DNA of 64,000 bases from Pseudopyrenochaeta lycopersici (taxonomy: Eukaryota; Ascomycota; Dothideomycetes; Pleosporales; Pseudopyrenochaetaceae), in contig NHZP01000003.1 in the NCBI GenBank assembly GCA_003313425.1, positions 1,798,001-1,862,000 on the forward strand, in the 5' to 3' direction. A model generated the notes under the pieces. The model was not told the DNA's origin and ran no database searches. It worked only from the letters and a program-made list of their open reading frames with translations. The translations under genes and the position numbers were made by a program. Positions within the stretch are counted from its first letter, which is position 1; each line of letters starts with the position of its first letter. This document shows positions 22,186 to 33,250 of this stretch, one piece after another.

Positions 22186-25100
22186 TTAATTGTCCATATC
22201 GTCATCCTCAGCACTGTCCTCATCCATCAACTCATCTATCTCCCTCCTTCTTTGCTCCGCTTCATAGTCATCCACACCACCGGCTCCGCCTTTCTTGTCA
22301 ACCCCCTCGTCAATCAAGCCTGAACTCACAAGTGCACCTCTCCTTTCCATAGCAGTCATCTCAATGCCTTTCTCCAGCGTCATGCCCCAGCCCTCCCAAA
22401 CAGCGCCCCTATCTTGCGGTGTCATAGGGCCGGGTGTGGCGCGCCACCGCTTTGTCAACTCACCCTCACGGTCCTTCGAATTCGCCATGAGGCTGTAAGC
22501 TTGTGCAAGCTTCTGATAAGCAGCGTAATGCGGGTTCGTTGGCTGACTATCACTAGAGCCACTGCTTGCAAGGAAAGGCTGTCGTATCGAGTTGAAGATT
22601 TTCGGGTGAGAGGGAGATGGTACGTAGGTCTCCAGCACCGTATACGCGCCCCTCCTCACGCGCCTAAGTGTATTCGACCACACGCCAACGGGCAGAAATA
22701 TGGCTTTACTTAGCGTAATTTTTCCACTCCCAGGATGGCTGTAGCCTATTAGGAGGGCATCAGTTTCAATGATACCACCATCGCCTCCCTTTGCACCGCC
22801 GGGGCCTACCAGATTACCTGGAACGACGATTTTAGGGAAGTAGATTTGTATCGGCATAACTTGTGTAGACGCTGCAAAGGGTGAGGTAGCTAAAAGGCTC
22901 GGTACAGGCGAAGAAAACGGTAAATGCGTCAAATTTAATGGTGAAGGAGCGTGTCGTTGGTTTCTTGCGCCGTGTGGGAAGAGCAAGGGGCCAACTGGTT
23001 TAAGAGGAGTAGCTACAGGAGACCTGAGACCATTATTAAAGCCGGGATATGCGCGTGGATCTGTCTGAATAGCTATTTGTGAGGGCTTCAATATTGTAGG
23101 TGGTATCAATAGTGTCTGATGTACTGGGGCTTGCTGATGCTGAGTTGTGCTGTTCTCAATGACGTCGCCTCTGTCCGTATTTACTGATGCTGGATTGTGT
23201 AATGAATTTGATGCAGCATGTGATACGAATTCCATTTGATCGTCAATATTCTCGTTCCTTTGGTTCGCGAGGATGCGTTGTGCAAATGCAGGTGGTTGAA
23301 CTGCAGCTAACAGGCCAGGTACCACGGGTGAGGGACGTAGTTGAGGAAGCTGATGAGGCGCTTGTGAAAATGCATTTTGTTGCTGAGAATAGTTGGGTGG
23401 GGTGGGTCTTGAGTTGAACGTAGGTGACGAAGTACCACTCATACTCGTCTCCTGGTTCGGGCCTTGCGGATTCGGACGCAGGTGCGGTACACGGGTCACA
23501 TTAGCGTGAGGCATGACTAGCGGTCTATTATACTGTTGTATCACACTGTATTCAGCGCGATCTTCCAAAATTGGCGACAATTGACTTGATGATTGAGTAC
23601 TTGCTGTGGCAGGTATGATCGGAGGATGAGGAAGTGGAGGCAGTGGAGGCAGTGGAGGCAGAGGAGGTAGTATAGGTAACGAAGACTGGGGCACTTCCCT
23701 AACCCCCAACATCGGAGTTGTCTGAGCCGAGCGATATGCCTGTAGTGGTTGCCTTGATTGGTTCAATGAAATAGAGAGTCCCGAAGCCGGAATGGGGTCG
23801 CTGTCGGTGAGTTCACCCGTCATTGCCTGTCGTGTTTCTGCGTTAAGTAGGGGTAGAAGTCGCTGAGCTTGGTCCGGTCTGAGACTCCGCACATATTCCG
23901 CTACGTTGGCTGGATTAGAACTGTTACCATTCATAGGCAACGCAGTAGGCAAGCGAGCACTTCCTGGCATTTGTGACAGAGTTTCTGTATAACTAATACC
24001 CAATGACGGAACAGGTCGAGTTGAAGCCAGGAGCGGCTGTGGAGACGGCAGGCTTGCTCTGCAATTGATATGGTCCCTTATATCCGCAGATGCGTCGTCG
24101 ATATCACTGTCGTTATCTTTATCGTCGTTTGAATCTGATTCTTCACTCTGATCCGCGCGCGATGGAATAGCTCCAAGGTTCATTAACATTCCACCAGGCC
24201 GTCCCAGACTACTAAAAGCCTGCTTTTCGTTTGCCCCTTCAAATAGCTTGCTTTTCATTCTGCCCACCAGCGGCTGTGGAACAACGTTGATTCTTTCTTC
24301 TCCCTTACCACGCCGCGCCAGTATCCTACTCAGCATATCTCCACCTATATTGGTTCGCTTTGCATTGCCTGAAGTGGGAGGAATAAGCGGAAACCCGGAG
24401 GGTCCCTCATTTTTAGCAGTACGAGCCGCAAGTTGGGCCTCGGCGGCCAATTTGTTGCTAATTGTAATCTCCATATGTTTTTCCCTAAGCTCCATTTCTT
24501 TCTCTTTTTCCATGTATCGGACTTGCGCAGCTTGTGCATCTTTGTGATAGTGCCGTAAGCCAATTCCTTCACTGTTGTATAATGTGTCCTTTGGATGGGC
24601 TTCTTGTAGCTTTTTGTAATTGCTGATTTGTGGGATCGTAATCCCAGCTTCGAGGAGGAGCGTAAGCGCGCGTTGGCGCGATCTGAAGCATGCGGCATAG
24701 TACTTTGTGCGCTTTCGGTGATCTCGTGGAATGTTGATTAATGGAGGGAGTGGTTCGTTCAACTTGGGGGGTTGTATGCCGTACTTGACTTCACGGTATT
24801 GGAGACGCTCACTCTCTTCAGTTTGACGCTCCATCGCAGCTAGGTCTGGCCTCTCACGCATCTTCTTGGTAGGGGACCCTTGAGCGAGCTCTTCGGCTTT
24901 GCTATTGTTTGGGGTCTTGTTTGTTTCGGTCTGTGCCGCTTGCTCCTCCTCATGGAACCTCTTCTTTAGATCAGCTGGTAGAATGAGCGGATGGTACTCG
25001 AAGTCCCACAAGCTGGGGATTTCGTGTCGCAGCGCTGCCTTCAATGCCTTCCCGTCTCCCTCGTAGAAGTCGATCCATCGGTACAAGAACTCGATAAAGT

Positions 25101-25569
25101 TCGGTACAATCGTGCTGTCGACCTGGACAATATCAATCAAAATACGCAGAACATCCTCCTCCTGCATCAGCTCTGGATCAATGACGCGTCGCTCAAAAAC
25201 ATCAATTGGTGGCGCTCGCCGATGAAGCTGCTGTGCATCTGTGAAAGCTTCTAACGGGCATACGTCGAGTCGAGGCTTCTTCGGCGAAGGTGCATATGCA
25301 GTCAGCCCATTCAAGGCCTCGCCTTCAACCTCCCACTGCACGCACCAAGTCCATAGTTCTTTGCCTGCCATCCGTGCTGTCCTATCAGTGAAGTCTTGCA
25401 TCAAAGCCATGTGAATCTCATGGTTTGTATCCATGCGATACACGAGAACGTTCTGTGCGTACTCGTTGTACGGTACGAGCGTGGGTAGCAGTTCCACACG
25501 GCCGGTCACGTCCTGCACGTCGAGATAATGGTGGTCGAGCAGATTGAGAATCTTACCAAAGGACGCCAT
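22186..25569 (-). CDS. Large proline/serine-rich protein of unknown function
   Basis: A single exon encodes 1127 residues from the ATG at 25569 (MASFGKILNLLDHHYLDV). An upstream in-frame ATG at 25632 would add 21 residues that look like leader translation. I do not recognise the family. The first 270 residues look folded, with FVEFLYRWID-like helical content (FIEFLYRWIDFYEGDGKA). Residues about 360-400 are rich in Glu and Lys and may form a coiled coil. The centre is long and disordered, rich in Ser, Pro, Gln and Asn, with a PPLPPLPPLPPLP block coded by 9-bp repeats. A further ordered region near residue 940-1010 (FLPVGVWSNTLRRVRRGAY) and a charged acidic end (DEDSAEDDDMDN) follow. A nuclear or chromatin role would be a guess from the acidic tail only. 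Confidence 0.8.
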   Translation of the reverse strand: MASFGKILNLLDHHYLDVQDVTGRVELLPTLVPYNEYAQNVLVYRMDTNHEIHMALMQDFTDRTARMAGKELWTWCVQWEVEGEALNGLTAYAPSPKKPRLDVCPLEAFTDAQQLHRRAPPIDVFERRVIDPELMQEEDVLRILIDIVQVDSTIVPNFIEFLYRWIDFYEGDGKALKAALRHEIPSLWDFEYHPLILPADLKKRFHEEEQAAQTETNKTPNNSKAEELAQGSPTKKMRERPDLAAMERQTEESERLQYREVKYGIQPPKLNEPLPPLINIPRDHRKRTKYYAACFRSRQRALTLLLEAGITIPQISNYKKLQEAHPKDTLYNSEGIGLRHYHKDAQAAQVRYMEKEKEMELREKHMEITISNKLAAEAQLAARTAKNEGPSGFPLIPPTSGNAKRTNIGGDMLSRILARRGKGEERINVVPQPLVGRMKSKLFEGANEKQAFSSLGRPGGMLMNLGAIPSRADQSEESDSNDDKDNDSDIDDASADIRDHINCRASLPSPQPLLASTRPVPSLGISYTETLSQMPGSARLPTALPMNGNSSNPANVAEYVRSLRPDQAQRLLPLLNAETRQAMTGELTDSDPIPASGLSISLNQSRQPLQAYRSAQTTPMLGVREVPQSSLPILPPLPPLPPLPPLPHPPIIPATASTQSSSQLSPILEDRAEYSVIQQYNRPLVMPHANVTRVPHLRPNPQGPNQETSMSGTSSPTFNSRPTPPNYSQQQNAFSQAPHQLPQLRPSPVVPGLLAAVQPPAFAQRILANQRNENIDDQMEFVSHAASNSLHNPASVNTDRGDVIENSTTQHQQAPVHQTLLIPPTILKPSQIAIQTDPRAYPGFNNGLRSPVATPLKPVGPLLFPHGARNQRHAPSPLNLTHLPFSSPVPSLLATSPFAASTQVMPIQIYFPKIVVPGNLVGPGGAKGGDGGIIETDALLIGYSHPGSGKITLSKAIFLPVGVWSNTLRRVRRGAYTVLETYVPSPSHPKIFNSIRQPFLASSGSSDSQPTNPHYAAYQKLAQAYSLMANSKDREGELTKRWRATPGPMTPQDRGAVWEGWGMTLEKGIEMTAMERRGALVSSGLIDEGVDKKGGAGGVDDYEAEQRRREIDELMDEDSAEDDDMDN

Positions 25570-25951
25570 CTTGGAGAGCAAGGAGTGAAATAGTGCTAGG
25601 GGGTTGAGAAAGCAGAGGAGAGTCTGTTGCATAGAAATAAAGGATGGAGATACCAGGCAGAACTGTGTTGCTACCGCGCAGCTAAGCGAACAGTATCAAA
25701 GAGTGAAAGCTGGTGAATGCGGCGATGCCACGGGCAGGGTGGGGAAGAATGGCAACGTGACAGAAGAAACTGATAGCGTACATCCTGCCATATCATAGCT
25801 TCACAGAAGCCGAAGCGGATTGTAATAGCTAGCAATATACGCTGGTCTATTATTGCAAACACTCAAAAGTTTGTACAGCCGCAAGAAGGGTATTACTGAG
25901 GTCCTATCCACCGCGCTTTGTCATATGATTGAGACACAACTCTCTTGTTGC
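25570..25951. other. Spacer between the large unknown gene and MIC12
   Basis: About 380 bp of promoter for the large gene and 3' flank of MIC12. No gene is seen. Confidence 0.55.
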
Positions 25952-26334
25952 TTATTTGCTTTCCCTGAGCTTCTCCAAAACGGCGCTTACTCTATCCTCA
26001 GCGTTCTCCCTTACTCTCCTCCAATCGGTGTTGTAGACCTCCCGAACAACGCCCTCAAGACTCCTGTTCCACTTGTCCTTTGCCATCTCCGCCAACCCTA
26101 CAGGTACTACTCGACTTGTGGGTTCCGGCTCTGGCTGCTTTGGCTCGTAGAAGCCTGAGAGCACGGCGCGTTGTTGGCGTAATAGTGCGGCTTGTGTTAC
26201 GCGGTTTTGTGTGTGCAGTGAGATTGTGAGGTATAGGACGGCCGAAGTGAGGGTGACGCCTCCAAGCTAGAGCAGCGTTAGCAGAGGTTGCTTCAGGGAG
26301 GCATGGTACGTACGAAGCCGGTGGTGAAGCCCAT
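25952..26334 (-). CDS. MIC12: MICOS complex subunit Mic12 (Aim5)
   Basis: Two exons (26334-26314, seven codons, and 26266-25952) with a 47-nt intron (GTACGT...CTCTAG) give 111 residues. Splicing produces MGFTTGFLGGVTLTSAVLYL, an N-terminal membrane segment, followed by the family pattern HTQNRVTQAALLRQQRAVLS. The C-terminal half has MAKDKWNRSLEGVVREVYNTDW and ENAEDRVSAVLEKL, the typical Mic12 end. Mic12 couples the Mic60 and Mic10 subcomplexes at inner-membrane crista junctions. The tiny first exon is easily missed, and a longer frame in another phase at 26055-26573 covers the same DNA but is not the gene. Confidence 0.9.
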
Positions 26335-27112
26335 AGCGGAGCTGCTTGTTTGGTTGCAGCGCAAAAGTGAAAGATATTTGTTGAGGTCGCGCAGCGAGCC
26401 AATGAATTCCCAATTGAGCGCACAGGATCCCTCTCCGTATGAAAAGTATTATCTCCCGTCGGGAACGGGCGATTGGAGGCGTGAAGGGCGGTGTTTGATC
26501 GGACGGAGAGCTGATTCGGAAGTGAGGTCAGCTCCAACATCTGAAGTCGTGCGGCCGAGCTGTGCCTTCCCAATCAGGTAGGTTTGATCTAGCGTCTATT
26601 TCTGCACATGATTTGAACGCCGTAGTCCCACTGCACACGTAAAACATCACCACGAATTCTGTTCATCGCTATGACCATGTTAATCAATTTTAATCCCAGG
26701 AGATAATTAATGCCCCAAGCAACTATTTCTCATTAAAACATGACTGGCTGCCACTTTCCTGTTCCGGAAGGCTTTCGGGGCCATTGAACACTGCTCCTAG
26801 TCGCTCGCGAATCAAACACCTTTTCGCGTACGCAAACGCCAGCACCGCGACTGTGAGCCGTCCCAACTGGATATATGAAATTTTTCTGGCATTCCAATGT
26901 TTTATTTAACATTTCTCGTCTGTTTGCTCGTAAGCTTGGGGGCTGTAAAGTCCTGCTGCCCAGTGAGTCGGCAGCTGTCCCCCAGAGGTTCACGCGCTTA
27001 ATAAGTCGCAGAGTATAACTTATGAGCCCTGTTAAAACAAAATAATAACATTCTACTATTACCCAAGCATGGAACTTCAAAATTTGCCGCTGTGCTCACC
27101 CAAGACATGCTC
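26335..27112. other. Intergenic, no supported gene
   Basis: An AT-rich 780-bp stretch ahead of MIC12. The frame at 26733-27080 has no recognisable features. Confidence 0.5.
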
Positions 27113-27675
27113 TCATGAATCGTCATCATAATCTGGATATGCTTCTCGAAACCGTCCTTGAACTGGAGGCCTTGCACCTTCCCTGCTTATTTGTCGACGC
27201 CAATCCTTGTGCTTCCCATTAAACGGGCTTGTCGGTGCTGTGATCCTTCCTCCTGTAGTGCCCTTATACATCTCTTCAACTCCCTTGACTTTCGGCGGTT
27301 CAGCGTCACCTAGCGTGCCGTGGACAGCAGCTATTCGATCCCAGGGGAACGCCTTGATCGATCTTGTATGTGTAGCGCTGAATAGGATGCTACTGGTGAA
27401 AGGTATGGCAGGTCCCGTAGCCACTTGCACAACTGTTATTTCGAAGTGTTCGTTCGGAACTACGGGATTGCTGAGGCTTGTCGGAGCTCTCCAATTCGGG
27501 TTTCGTTCTGCGCTACGGCGGCGAAATGCTGGCTTTGTGTCGGTGGTAAGCTCGTGAAAAGAAAGCGATCAAACTCATAAGGACTGACCATGAATCCGCC
27601 GCATGAAAAGCTAGCTAGGGCTCTTCGGTTATGTTGTCTGGTGCGCCCCACGCTATCGAGCTCGATCCGAGACAT
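27113..27675 (-). CDS. Small hypothetical protein
   Basis: Two exons (27675-27589 and 27532-27113) joined over a 56-nt intron (GTCAGT...AAAG) give 168 residues. The first exon starts MSRIELDSVGRTRQ. The second is compact in composition (FEITVVQVATGPAIPFTSSI, KAFPWDRIAAVHGTLGD) and ends with a basic stretch and an acidic DYDDDS tail. I do not know the family. Without the splice, both frames stop or lose composition, which supports the intron. It could be a lineage-restricted protein. Confidence 0.5.
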
Positions 27676-28462
27676 TGCGCCTGATAGTATCAGCACTTGG
27701 CTCTTAATGGAGCAATACGACACTACTGACCGCAGGTCGTGGTAGGCGCTGCTATTGAGCTCTATCAATCCTAACGACTGCATTAAGAGTGGTAAAGAGA
27801 GCAAAGAGATCCGCACCCCTTCCGGACCGGCCGACCTTGACGGCGAAACTTGGGTCTATGTATAATGACGTGGCCAGCAATCACGACACCTGCAAGACTC
27901 GTGCCAAAGTGAAGATTTTCGAGAGACACAATTGAAAATTGAGTGGCAGCATCGAGATTCGAAACACCAAATATTCCGTGTGAAGCAAGGGATTGCTACT
28001 GCGGACGCGCATCAATGCAACCTGACCAATCCGTCAAATCCGCATCTTCGTACGACTTGTTCCATGACAGCAGTGTACCCGAGGTAGAAGAGAAGATGAA
28101 CATGAAATGTGACAACTTGCCTTGGGAGATAATTACGAAGCTAGTCGCCTGATCTTAAGATAGCTTCACCTGAGCAGTACCCCGGATCGGCCCGGGATGA
28201 CGAACTATGCTGCGTCGACTAAGCAAACTGATGCTATTATGAAACTCGCCAAACCATCGTGGTGGACTGCTGGATGGACACGCATTGAGACATGAACTTT
28301 AATACGAAGAAAGTTTGAAGAATGAAAAGTGATCATATATGCACATATTTTCGTGAAATGGTATCATATCCTAAGAACCAGCCCGTCTCTTCTCAAGCCG
28401 CGTCAATAAATCCTCGTATGTGGTCTCGATGTGTCAAGCATATGTACTTAGATCAAACCCAT
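27676..28462. other. Intergenic, no supported gene
   Basis: Only short frames are present in this 790-bp stretch between two minus-strand genes. Confidence 0.5.
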
Positions 28463-30761
28463 CTACAATGTCACCGCCATGACCATAGCAGCAATGGCGA
28501 AGGCCAAAGAGCCGGTCTTCATACTTGATGCCGCGTTCTTATTGTCGCCTCCTGCCGCTGGCTCAGCTGGCTGGTCGTCCTTGCTCAATGCGCCGGCACC
28601 ATACGCCTTGAAGCCTCCACTGATGCTGCTCTTATGTCCCGTGCTTCCCTCCACACACTTCGAGTTGTCTTGGAAGGCATCCCAGGCCTGTTTCCATGCT
28701 GCATCCGGATCCGCATATGTATCTGCGGTGTAAAAGATCTTACAATCCGAAGCTTCATAGATGAACTGCAGCGGCGTGGCAGTCTTGTCGCCTTTACGAA
28801 TTTGATCCTGCGACTGTGCGCGCGAGGATTCGTCGCCGACTCGAGTTGCGATTTGGGGCACGTTGGCGATCGATGAGAGAGTTGCGTCATTGTCTTTTAC
28901 TGAGGCGAGTCCGACGCGTGTGGAGACATTGAGCATGACTTCGGCATACGTGGAAAACTGAATGAGCGGAATAACTTCTCCACCTTTGGTGCCGGTAACC
29001 GTTTGGATAGGCCTGTTTTCGGGGCGGCCGCCGACGGTGACTGCTTTTACACCTGCAATGTTCTTGAGCTCCTCGTGGAAGGAGGCGCAAGATGAACCAC
29101 AGAGCCCATCGGTGAACATGACGACATTGGATGGATTGAACGCTGTTTGACGGGTGCCGTTGACGAAGTTAAAACCATCAGGGAGAATAGAAACACGGTC
29201 TGCGCTGGAGTACTGTTTGGACGCGTAAGTATAGTGTTGCATGATATGTAGTATCATCAGAACTTACGTTGTAACGCATCGTTGCGGTGAACTTGTCAGA
29301 GTTCAAATCAAGTGGACCGTTGAACTGATCCCAGCCGCTAAAGTTCTCACCACCAGCGGTTCTGAAATGCCACCAAGCCCAGTACCTGTAGAAGAAGCCA
29401 GTCTCAATTGACTGACCAACGAATTGTTGGTATCTGCTAGCCATGTTTGGGTTACCACGGATCTCATTGACCGCGTTTCCAATCTTAACGAAGGCATCCG
29501 TAGCACGGTACCGCTGGGCAGAGAAGGGCTCCATCTCGGGGAACAGCTGCATGAACGCGTCGAGCAGAAGATTGGTATTGCCACCACCATTCTCGCGCAA
29601 GTCAACAATCAGCTTTTGCTTATTCTGGCTTATGCATTGGCGCAGAAACGAAGCAATTGTAGACTGAAACTCGTTGTTGAATTCGGTTTCATCAAAGGTC
29701 GATGGGTCAGGGTTACTGAACGAGATGATCTTGAGAACGGCGACATCACTGTATCCATTTCCATTCAAGAAGTATCCGGCGACGACACCGCTCGATGCTT
29801 CAGCAACAGCCGAGGCGTAAGTGCCAGTGGTGGGGATAGTTTGACGCTTGTGGCGACGGTGATAGATGCCTGTTGGGATCTGTGGCACCGGTCCTGGGGC
29901 ACCGGGAGAGATGACGCTCTTCGTGTTGGCAGAATTGCTTGACGCGCCAGTGAGTGCGCCGGTACAGAATATCCTAAAGAAGGACGCTCCATCGGTAACT
30001 CTGGAAAAGTCTAGCTGTGTTGTTGCGATATTGAGAATGGAGGCTGTTGAGCCATTACTCCAAGTAACATCCGTACTGTTTCCATCAAACTTTCTCTGCT
30101 GCGCAAACGAGCCAGGGTTGTTCGTATCACCCTTGCTGAACATGTTGTTCATCTGCCCGTCGGAATCGATATATTGCGCAAAAAAGGTCGACTTCAGGAA
30201 GTCGTACGGATTCTGCCCATTAATCTTGCTAATGTCCGAAACACGTCTGCTCCCTTCAGCGAGGGCCTCGATATCATCATGCCAGTATAGTTTGGGAAGT
30301 GCCTTTCCATCCGATGAAATCGATGCGACATTGAACTGTCTTCGGAAGCGGAAAACTTGCAGAATATCCGGCACGTAGTTAAAATGGAAATTCCCCGTCC
30401 TTATCGTGATATTTTGAATTGCGAGCTGGACGGCATATTCGCTTTTAAATGAGCCGAGGCTGTTCTTGATTTTATCCAGTTCCCCTTCAATGTCTAATGA
30501 GCCATACTCCCAATCACTTCCAGGATTTTTCAGCCAGTCAACCTCCGACTGGAACTGCCACACTTGTTTGAGCTCATCAATGAGTTTTGAGTTGCCTTGG
30601 GTGTCGACTGGGACCGAGTCAAGGCAATCGAAGGCTGCTTGAGCTGGTACTTGAGATGATCGTGAGAGGCGGGCTGCGACGACTGCGCAAGGCGCGTTGG
30701 TCGTTCCGGTTTGAGCTGCAACGAAGGTCGCCGACACGAGGAGAAAGATGCACTTTAGCAT
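28463..30761 (-). CDS. Secreted S41-family peptidase-like protein with GPI anchor signal
   Basis: Two exons (30761-29268 and 29212-28463) give 747 residues from the ATG at 30761; an upstream TTG is not a start. The N-terminus MLKCIFLLVSATFVAA is a signal peptide with a cut expected after AA. Motifs fit the fungal S41 (C-terminal processing peptidase-like) group: VAGYFLNGNGYSDVAVLKI, LIVDLRENGGGNTNLLLDAF, and the nucleophile region FTDGLCGSSCASFHEEL with Ser538/539. Several NxS/T sites suggest glycosylation. The C-terminus has small residues (GGDNKNAASS) and then a hydrophobic end (SLAFAIAAMVMAVTL), which fits a GPI signal. The protein is therefore likely on the cell surface. Whether it is an active protease is not known. 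Related fungal proteins such as UstP sit in peptide metabolite clusters, but I see no such cluster here. Confidence 0.85.
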
Positions 30762-32154
30762 CGTCAATTAGACACTAAAATCCCCGCAAAAGACGAAAGG
30801 TGTGTAATCCACAGCTATGCAACGAAAAATGACACCTTAGAAGTGCACGGGAACAACAAACAAAAAAGATTGCGTCAAGGAAAACAACGACAGTGAAAGT
30901 CGCAAAACCCACAAAAACTGGGTATGTCTCCCCTCGAGGCAGCAGGAAACACTCGTCTCATATATGAGAACAGGCCTACCTCTCCTTGGCTTAGGGTCAG
31001 GGCCAGAGCAGCACAGGGGTTGGCGCCAGTCTCCAACTTGCGCTTCGAAGAAGCGGGACGGCTGGCCTATCCATAAACGCCGTCTAAAACAAGCATTGCC
31101 GAAGCTGAGGCTGGAGCAAGCCCCGCCCAATCAAGACCCTGAGACGCGGTACGGATCCTTTCGTCTGCGAGGTCATCCCCATTGCTCAGCCCCATTTCGG
31201 GTAATGGCAGACAAGCATCGGGCACACATTCGTGGCGATATGCCTTGCCTTGCTCTTTCTGGCCCCAAGAACGAGCATAACTACCGCGCCCCGTGGGTCG
31301 TCCGCAGTATGCGTTGTTGGCCCAGACAACATTGTACCAATGGATACTTGCGTCGGAACATCGCATTCGAACAAGCGCGCCATAATCCTAGGGATTGCTG
31401 GTGGCTGAGGTATGTCATTGTTGGAGCCGCAATCGGAAAGATTCTCGAACTCGCATTGGTCTTGGTAAGCGTCGGTCAGTGTTAAAGTATCGAGCTGTAT
31501 CTTTGCAAAAACTGTAAGACTGTCGCGGGGATTCTTTCGCTGGAAAGCCCATCTTTTCAAAGCGCGTCGTTTGAAGCACAGTTGCTGATACTGATGATCA
31601 ATCTCGAGGTTTGCTGCATCATCCCGAGCAATGCGACAATGCGCGATTCAGCCGTGAATATGGGGCGCGGGCGATGTTCAAACTAGCTTTCCGCGCTAGC
31701 TGAACAAGGACGTCTGGTCCCAAATTTGGCACCGCGTTTAATGATCACATGCATACGGCGTTAGCCTGTTTGTGTCACCCGGTGACAGGGGGTCTCAGAC
31801 AAAGTACATGGCTTATAGCTGAGAGTTCATACGGAAAGGCTGATTTTTTGCAATGATGACGGACTAGGTTGTGAGCAGGCAACAGCAGCAGCGACAAAAT
31901 GATGTAGCTGTTTCATGTGAGGAGCCCGTAAGTAAGAAAGAGGAGTTTTGTATGCCTGGTAGATGCTCATTCTCTTGAATACTGATCGGAACAGACCGTA
32001 TCTTTGCCGTTTTCTAGAAACGACATAGCTTTGTCAAGTGTCTACAAAGGCTCGGTTGTATAGCCGAGTCACCAGCACACAGTCAGAATCAACAACACTC
32101 ATCAACAACACCTGTGGTGTGTTTCCGCCCATTAGAGTCTAGGGCGTCTACGCA
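30762..32154. other. Intergenic with one possible gene fragment
   Basis: The 1.4 kb ahead of the S41 gene includes its promoter. Apart from the minus-strand frame at 31186-31635 nothing looks coding. The plus-strand frame at 30964-31485 is antisense to it and has a random composition. Confidence 0.45.
31186..31635 (-). CDS. Possible hypothetical protein fragment
   Basis: An open frame without an ATG at its upstream end runs from about 31635 to 31186. It contains helical, protein-like stretches such as ANLEIDHQYQQLCFKRRALK and AKIQLDTLTLTDAYQDQ. Upstream it meets a stop within 20 codons and no good acceptor was found. The first ATG would be in the middle. It may be a remnant of a lost gene or an exon of an unrecognised one. 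Confidence 0.22.
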   Translation of the reverse strand, partial: RIARDDAANLEIDHQYQQLCFKRRALKRWAFQRKNPRDSLTVFAKIQLDTLTLTDAYQDQCEFENLSDCGSNNDIPQPPAIPRIMARLFECDVPTQVSIGTMLSGPTTHTADDPRGAVVMLVLGARKSKARHIATNVCPMLVCHYPKWG

Positions 32155-32159
32155 GCGCT

Positions 32160-33250
32160 CTCGATGATCCTACTAAGCGCCTGAATACCCAACAATACTG
32201 AATTCGTCGCATGGTCCATAATTCACGAATGTTCTAGGATGTCGTCGCAAGTCATTCTCTTGTCAGCATCACAGACTAGAAGCTGTATCATTCGCTAGTC
32301 AACATGCAATGTATCAATGTGGAATTTAAGCAGCACTTACCGCCTTAATGTTCTCCTTGGCTGTCTTCGATACATGCCAGGGAATTTGCAACCCTTGTCT
32401 TTGAACAATGCTATCTTCTTCTCCGTAACTTTTGAACTATTCATCTCATATCGCGGTTTACCTACTAGTAACTCATACATCAGCGCCCCTAAGCTCTATT
32501 TTCCTGTCACCTTCGCATAGTATTACTCTTCCTTCCCTGGCGTCATCAACATGACTACCATCTTGGAACTCAAGTAGTCTGAACCCCCGCATACAGTGAA
32601 TTTGGAAGCGAGATTGGTCTCGGAATGGCAGTCAAGGATGACGTTCTCGGGCTTGACATCGCGGTTCACAAGTTTCTTTTCGTGCATGCAACTAAGTGCT
32701 TCAGCCAACTGTGCGACGTATTGTGCCGTGGTATGTTCATTGAAGCGGCATTTGGGCTGTATCTTGAGAAGTGAGTACAAGCTCACAGCCGTATGCTCAA
32801 GGATCAGGTAGATGGACTTCTCATCATGGAACCAGGAGAGTAGCTTTAAAAGATTCTTATGTGCTTAGTTCTGATCAACCTCCAGCACACGACGTGTCAA
32901 TCACTCTTATCTCTGCTTCTTACATTGTGCTTCCGAGATGATTGTAGACGTAGGTCGTTGTGAAGCGGCAGGCAAGGTATACGCGACCGAGGGCGCCACC
33001 AACTTCAAAGCTGTGCGCTGTAAGTGACGGATGGGATTGAGTTACTGGCTCAGGCTCGTTATAATTCTGCGTCTGGGCAACCGGTAGGGTGGAAGGCTCA
33101 GAACTAATGCTGCCTTTGGTGGCGAAACGCCGCTTTTCCATCTGCTTGAGGCGCCCTCGCTCTGCCACAGGTTTTGCCCTGAGAAATAAATTTGTGATTC
33201 TAGTCATTCTCAGTATCAGAAATAAATTAGTTTCCTCTTTAGTGTTCAAT
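32160..33250 (-). pseudogene. Decayed Aurora-type protein kinase copy
   Basis: Pieces of an Aurora/Ark1/Ipl1-like kinase lie in order on the minus strand: FEVGGALGRVYLACR (glycine loop shortened), then stops, RRVLEVDQN, LLSWFHDEKSIYLILEHTA, AQYVAQLAEALSCMHEKKL, VNRDVKPENVILD, CGGSDYL, SLGALMYELLVGKPRYE, SSKVTEKKIALFKDKGC, AKENIKA and LLVCDADKRMTCDDILEHS. Damage is extensive: in-frame stops, at least one frame shift, HRD changed to NRD, and the DFG replaced by ASKF. A likely ancestral intron (GTAAGT...CTAG) survives at about 32297-32341, so the copy probably arose from DNA rather than from a processed transcript. It cannot encode a working kinase. The intact Aurora gene must be elsewhere. Confidence 0.8.

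Noticed and set aside
26055..26573. 172-codon frame over the MIC12 locus
   Set aside because: Same strand but another phase; the spliced MIC12 protein has clear family motifs and this frame has none.
28463..30761. Secondary-metabolite peptide cluster around the S41-like protein
   Set aside because: UstP-type S41 proteins occur in ribosomal peptide clusters, but the neighbours here are housekeeping genes and no repeat-containing precursor or tyrosinase-like gene is seen.
30964..31485. 173-codon plus-strand frame
   Set aside because: Composition looks random (many Arg, Cys, Trp, His) and no domain or signal is seen; the opposite strand looks more protein-like.
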